NCBI GenBank assembly: GCA_947454745.1
Contig: CANGMV010000021.1
Span: 1-10,129 of the forward strand
Direction: 5' to 3'
DNA length: 10,129 nucleotides
DNA from: Bacteroidota bacterium
Lineage (GTDB): Bacteria > Bacteroidota > Bacteroidia > Chitinophagales > Chitinophagaceae
A program made the translations under genes and the position numbers. This document shows, piece by piece, positions 5,693 through 10,129 of this stretch. The notes under the pieces are model-generated. The model was not told where the DNA came from, did no database searches, and saw nothing but the letters and a program-made list of their open reading frames with translations. Within the stretch, counting starts at the first letter, position 1. Each line of letters starts with the position of its first letter.

Positions 5693-7501
5693 TTATTTTT
5701 TATGCTTTTCTTTTAAGTCTTGTACTTTTTTTTGTGCATCCATCATTTGCTCATACTTACTTTGCCAATTACTTTTTTTCTTTGGCGTCTTTCGCTTAAC
5801 ATCAATATCGGCTAAAATTTTATCGTGATTGATGATGAACTTTTGAATGATCAATTGCAATAATAAAGTAACCACGTTCGAAACAGTATAGTACCAAGTT
5901 AAGGCTGATGGTAAACGGTTAAAGATAAACAACAACATGATTGGGAAAATATACGGCATGTATTTCAATGCTGGATTATCCTGTGTTGGTGTCATAGACA
6001 TATTGTATACCGAAATAAATACACTTGTAATTACTGCAGTTAATGTAAACAAACTAATATGATCACCGAATCCCATCGGAATTGTGAAAGGTAATTTTGC
6101 GATTACATCATAGCTTGACAAATCCTGACTCCATAAAAAGGATTGACCTCTTAATGAAATATTAGAATTAAAGAAACTATACAATGCAAAGAAGATAGGG
6201 ATTTGCAATAATGCTGGAATACAGCCTCCTAAAGGATTTACACCCGCTTCTCTGAACAATTTCATTTGTTCCATAGCGAAGCCTTGTTGGTCGTCACCTA
6301 GCTTTTTCTTGATCTCATCTAATTCAGGTTTTAATACTTTCATTTTGGCACTACTCAAATAACTTGAATAGGTTAATGGAGAAGTTACTAAACGAATAAA
6401 GATGGTTAATAATAATACTACCCAACCATAATTAGAAACAAAGCCTGCAAAGAAATCAAATACAGGCATGATGATAAACTTGTTAATAGGACGTACAAAA
6501 GAATATAAATCTCTTCCTAAATTCACCATTTTCTCCATTTCTGGAGCCTGTGTTTTTAATATTTGGAAGTCATTTGGTCCGAAGTACAATGCCAAAGGAA
6601 TGTTTACTACAGCTCCGCTCACTTTGGTTTGCAATTGTGATTGCATTGCAGCTAATCCATTACTAGAGTCTGTTTTTCTTTGCCAATCAATTTTACCTGA
6701 AGTGAAACCCTCTTTTGCTACCAACGTAGTGCTAAAGAATTGTTGTACTAAACCAACCCATTGAATTGGCTTTTCGAAGGTCCAAGTTGTTTTACTAGAA
6801 ATATAATCAAACTCTTTTCCTTCTGAAAAACATACATTTGATACCTGACGCTCATATTGCGAAGTACGTTCCTGTTGATAAGAATGTACATCCCATAATA
6901 AATTAATTTGGCCGTTGGTTAATAATTGATCAGCTCCATCTAATTGTACATTCCAATCCAAATTATATTTATTAGGATATAATGTAAATTGATGTTTAAT
7001 GGTTTTACCAGAAGGAGTTGTCCAAGCATATTCAATTTTTTGAACACCGTCATTTGCAGGTAATACATTTACTACAGGAAATAATACTTGATTAATTTGT
7101 GCAGTTTGGTTATTCCCAATGTTTACAGGATAAGTTAATGAACTACTATCCCCTAAATGCACTAATTGCTTTGATGCATTTTTATACTTCTTCAAAGTAA
7201 CGCCAACAACTTGACCACCTTTATTACTAAACTGAACTTTAATTAAATCGTTCTCTAAAGTTGTAATTTGTTCTTTTACAGAATCTACTGCAACTGCTAA
7301 TCCTGAAGCACTATCTACCTTCACTGGATTTTTTGCTGCTGCTGCTTTTTCTGCTGCAGATTTCACCATCGCTACAGAGTCATCAAAATGTTTCTTATAG
7401 TTTTGTAATTCAGTTTGTTGCTTATTCGTATACCAGAAATAAGAAAAAAACAAACCAGCTAACAATACAAAGCCAATGACCGTATTTTTATCAGTATTCA
7501 T
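5693..7501 (-). CDS. yidC: Membrane protein insertase YidC (Oxa1 family)
   Basis: YidC inserts and folds inner-membrane proteins, alone or with SecYEG. The 602-aa protein is the long Gram-negative form: TM1 at about 8-24 (VIGFVLLAGLFFSYFWY), a charged Ala/Lys-rich linker (about 28-75), and a large periplasmic beta-sandwich domain (about 80-340). The Oxa1 core then follows, with TM2 (about 358-376) containing the groove arginine R370 in FIRLVTSPLTYSS, a cytoplasmic coiled-coil hairpin (about 385-417), TM3 with GGCIPALLQIPIFFALYSFF (425-444), TM4 (about 482-500), and TM5/TM6 (about 516-554, including NRLPSALTWYYTVSN). The tail (about 568-602) is strongly basic (KRKTPKKK, KEKHKK), as in many Bacteroidota YidC, and likely contacts the ribosome. 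I chose ATG 7501; an in-frame TTG two codons earlier is unlikely. The gene follows pyrG by 57 nt, a pair I recall as common in this phylum, but has its own -7 box. Confidence 0.97.
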   Translation of the reverse strand: MNTDKNTVIGFVLLAGLFFSYFWYTNKQQTELQNYKKHFDDSVAMVKSAAEKAAAAKNPVKVDSASGLAVAVDSVKEQITTLENDLIKVQFSNKGGQVVGVTLKKYKNASKQLVHLGDSSSLTYPVNIGNNQTAQINQVLFPVVNVLPANDGVQKIEYAWTTPSGKTIKHQFTLYPNKYNLDWNVQLDGADQLLTNGQINLLWDVHSYQQERTSQYERQVSNVCFSEGKEFDYISSKTTWTFEKPIQWVGLVQQFFSTTLVAKEGFTSGKIDWQRKTDSSNGLAAMQSQLQTKVSGAVVNIPLALYFGPNDFQILKTQAPEMEKMVNLGRDLYSFVRPINKFIIMPVFDFFAGFVSNYGWVVLLLTIFIRLVTSPLTYSSYLSSAKMKVLKPELDEIKKKLGDDQQGFAMEQMKLFREAGVNPLGGCIPALLQIPIFFALYSFFNSNISLRGQSFLWSQDLSSYDVIAKLPFTIPMGFGDHISLFTLTAVITSVFISVYNMSMTPTQDNPALKYMPYIFPIMLLFIFNRLPSALTWYYTVSNVVTLLLQLIIQKFIINHDKILADIDVKRKTPKKKSNWQSKYEQMMDAQKKVQDLKEKHKK

Positions 7502-7531
7502 ATTCAATGTTTAAACGTAAATAACGTGGGG

Positions 7532-7558
7532 CAAAGTTAGGTATTTTAAGGTACCAAA
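7532..7558 (-). promoter_or_regulatory. Possible internal promoter for yidC
   Basis: On the minus strand TAACTTTG (7539-7532) is a perfect TAnnTTTG box ending 30 nt before the yidC ATG. A TTTG (7558-7555) precedes it, but with a 15-nt spacer instead of the usual 19-20. It could let yidC be transcribed independently of pyrG. Confidence 0.4.
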
Positions 7559-9247
<1,689 letters not shown>

Positions 9248-9295
9248 TTTATAAATCGACCTATCTATTATTGGGAAAAATGCTTAGAGGTCATA

Positions 9296-9326
9296 CAAAA
9301 CTACGCCAAAAAAAGGCGTTAAAAAA
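9296..9326 (-). promoter_or_regulatory. pyrG: Bacteroidota-type promoter for pyrG with a dyad in the spacer
   Basis: On the minus strand TTTT (9326-9323), 19 nt, then a perfect TAnnTTTG box TAGTTTTG (9303-9296). The spacer contains the inverted repeat ACGCC-7 nt-GGCGT (9303-9319), which could be an operator between the two boxes. The inferred transcript would have a leader of about 115-120 nt. Confidence 0.45.
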
Positions 9327-9347
9327 ATCAAGCTAAGGGTATGAACA

Positions 9348-9366
9348 ATAAATGTTTATAAATGTT
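9348..9366. repeat. Direct repeat ATAAATGTT, 10-bp period
   Basis: ATAAATGTT occurs at 9348-9356 and again at 9358-9366, one helical turn apart, in the divergent region between pyrG and the hydrolase gene. The spacing would place two half-sites on the same face of DNA, as for a regulator binding in tandem. The composition is AT-rich, so chance is possible. Confidence 0.3.
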
Positions 9367-9407
9367 ATTGAAACGTGAACATCTTAAAATAAAATCAACA
9401 AAAATCT

Positions 9408-10129
9408 ATGAAAAAACTACTTTTTGGCCTTTCTGCCTTGCTTTTGACAGCAAGTTTATTGAGCTGGCATTGGGAAAAAACTCAATTTGCCCCAGTTAAC
9501 AAGGCAGCCGTTGTGGAATGCTTAAATATGGAAACCCAACAGGCATATAAATTGGAAGCTTCTACCCCAGCATTTGCTGCGATGCACCCTGCACCGTTGG
9601 TAGTAAATCCTGAAAACCTATTGGGCAAAATGATCCAATTTGATGCAGCCGATGGTAAGCAAGCCAATGCTTATTTTATCCCTGCGAAAAAGAAGAGCAA
9701 TAAATGGCTGATTGTCATTCAAGAATGGTGGGGCCTAAACGACAATATCAAATTAGAGTCCGATAAATATTATGCTGCATTAGGCGACATGAATGTGATT
9801 GCAGTGGACATGTATGATGGAAAAGTTGCGGCTACGCCAGACAGCGCAATGAAATTAATGCGTGGTGCCGATATGGGAAGAATGACTTCCATTATTCAAG
9901 GAGCCATTAAAAAAGCAGGAGCTGAAGCTTCTATTTACAGTGTAGGTTGGTGCTTTGGAGGAATGTGGAGTTTACAAACTGCTATCCTTGCTGGTCCTCA
10001 AGCAAAAGGAACGGTAATGTATTATGGCCGACCAGAAACAAATATGGATAAATTAAAATCAATCAAATGTGATATCATTGGTTTCTTCGGCAATCAGGAT
10101 CAAGCACCTTCTCCAGCCATGGTAAATGA
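9408..10129 (+). CDS. Exported dienelactone-hydrolase-family protein (3' end outside window)
   Basis: The frame is open from ATG 9408 to the window edge (240 codons plus two bases), so the C-terminus is missing. It begins with a signal peptide, MKKLLFGLSALLLTASLLSW, then a 45-residue region without recognised motifs, then an alpha/beta-hydrolase core. As in dienelactone hydrolase, which has a Cys-His-Asp triad, the nucleophile motif is G-W-C182-F-G-G (180-185). The supporting glutamate is E106 in LIVIQEWWGLN (101-111), and the acid is probably D231 in FFGNQDQAPSP (226-236). The catalytic histidine lies beyond the window. Further family-like blocks are VIAVDMYDGKVA (130-141) and GTVMYYGRPE (201-210). 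DLH hydrolyses dienelactones in chloroaromatic degradation, but most family members are general esterase/lactonase-like enzymes with unknown substrates; the exported location argues against the classical role. It is divergent from pyrG. I see no clear promoter box directly upstream. Confidence 0.9.
   Translation, partial: MKKLLFGLSALLLTASLLSWHWEKTQFAPVNKAAVVECLNMETQQAYKLEASTPAFAAMHPAPLVVNPENLLGKMIQFDAADGKQANAYFIPAKKKSNKWLIVIQEWWGLNDNIKLESDKYYAALGDMNVIAVDMYDGKVAATPDSAMKLMRGADMGRMTSIIQGAIKKAGAEASIYSVGWCFGGMWSLQTAILAGPQAKGTVMYYGRPETNMDKLKSIKCDIIGFFGNQDQAPSPAMVN

Noticed and set aside
6468..6764. 98-codon plus-strand open frame opposite yidC
   Set aside because: Antisense to the YidC periplasmic domain, with no promoter or family resemblance; a chance open frame.
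9303..9319. ACGCC-7A-GGCGT hairpin as a rho-independent terminator
   Set aside because: On the plus strand it is followed by A residues rather than T, and on the minus strand the T-run forms the loop instead of following the stem. It fits better as a dyad in the pyrG promoter spacer.

Overview
The window looks like chromosomal DNA from a member of the Bacteroidota, most probably the Chitinophagaceae; I cannot name a genus. Reasons: AT-rich coding sequence, promoters that fit the Bacteroidota pattern (TTTG-like -33 box, about 19-20 nt, TAnnTTTG -7 box), no obvious Shine-Dalgarno sequences, a branched-chain aminotransferase start and a YidC with a long periplasmic domain and basic tail typical of that phylum, and a GLPGLI/DUF4412-like secreted protein. 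I see no rRNA, tRNA, CRISPR array, transposon or prophage.

Layout. At the left edge is the 5' end of a branched-chain aminotransferase gene (minus strand, cut by the window). Divergent from it is a two-gene plus-strand unit: an uncharacterised 197-aa protein whose architecture resembles the psi subunit (HolD) of DNA polymerase III, and, 3 nt later, the XTP/dITP diphosphatase RdgB. Convergent with these is a minus-strand cluster read in the order TPR-repeat protein, phosphosulfolactate synthase (ComA family), shikimate dehydrogenase (aroE). The last two are separated by only 2 nt, and aroE starts with TTG. A 192-bp divergent region carrying two perfect dyads separates the TPR gene from a small secreted protein on the plus strand.

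The right half holds a second minus-strand cluster: CTP synthase (pyrG), membrane insertase (yidC), then a small exported GLPGLI/DUF4412-like protein. A stem-loop terminator lies between yidC and the exported-protein gene. Divergent from pyrG, an exported dienelactone-hydrolase-like gene runs off the right edge.

Functionally this is mostly housekeeping: amino-acid metabolism (ilvE, aroE), nucleotide synthesis and pool cleaning (pyrG, rdgB) and membrane-protein insertion (yidC). The less ordinary parts are the HolD-like protein beside rdgB, the ComA homologue (a route from phosphoenolpyruvate and sulfite to sulfonates) inside an aroE operon, and structured leader and intergenic sequences. I found no convincing multi-gene novel defence, mobile or biosynthetic system. 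No gene-free stretch exceeds 300 bases. The longest, 9173-9407, holds the pyrG promoter and leader plus the upstream region of the hydrolase gene.
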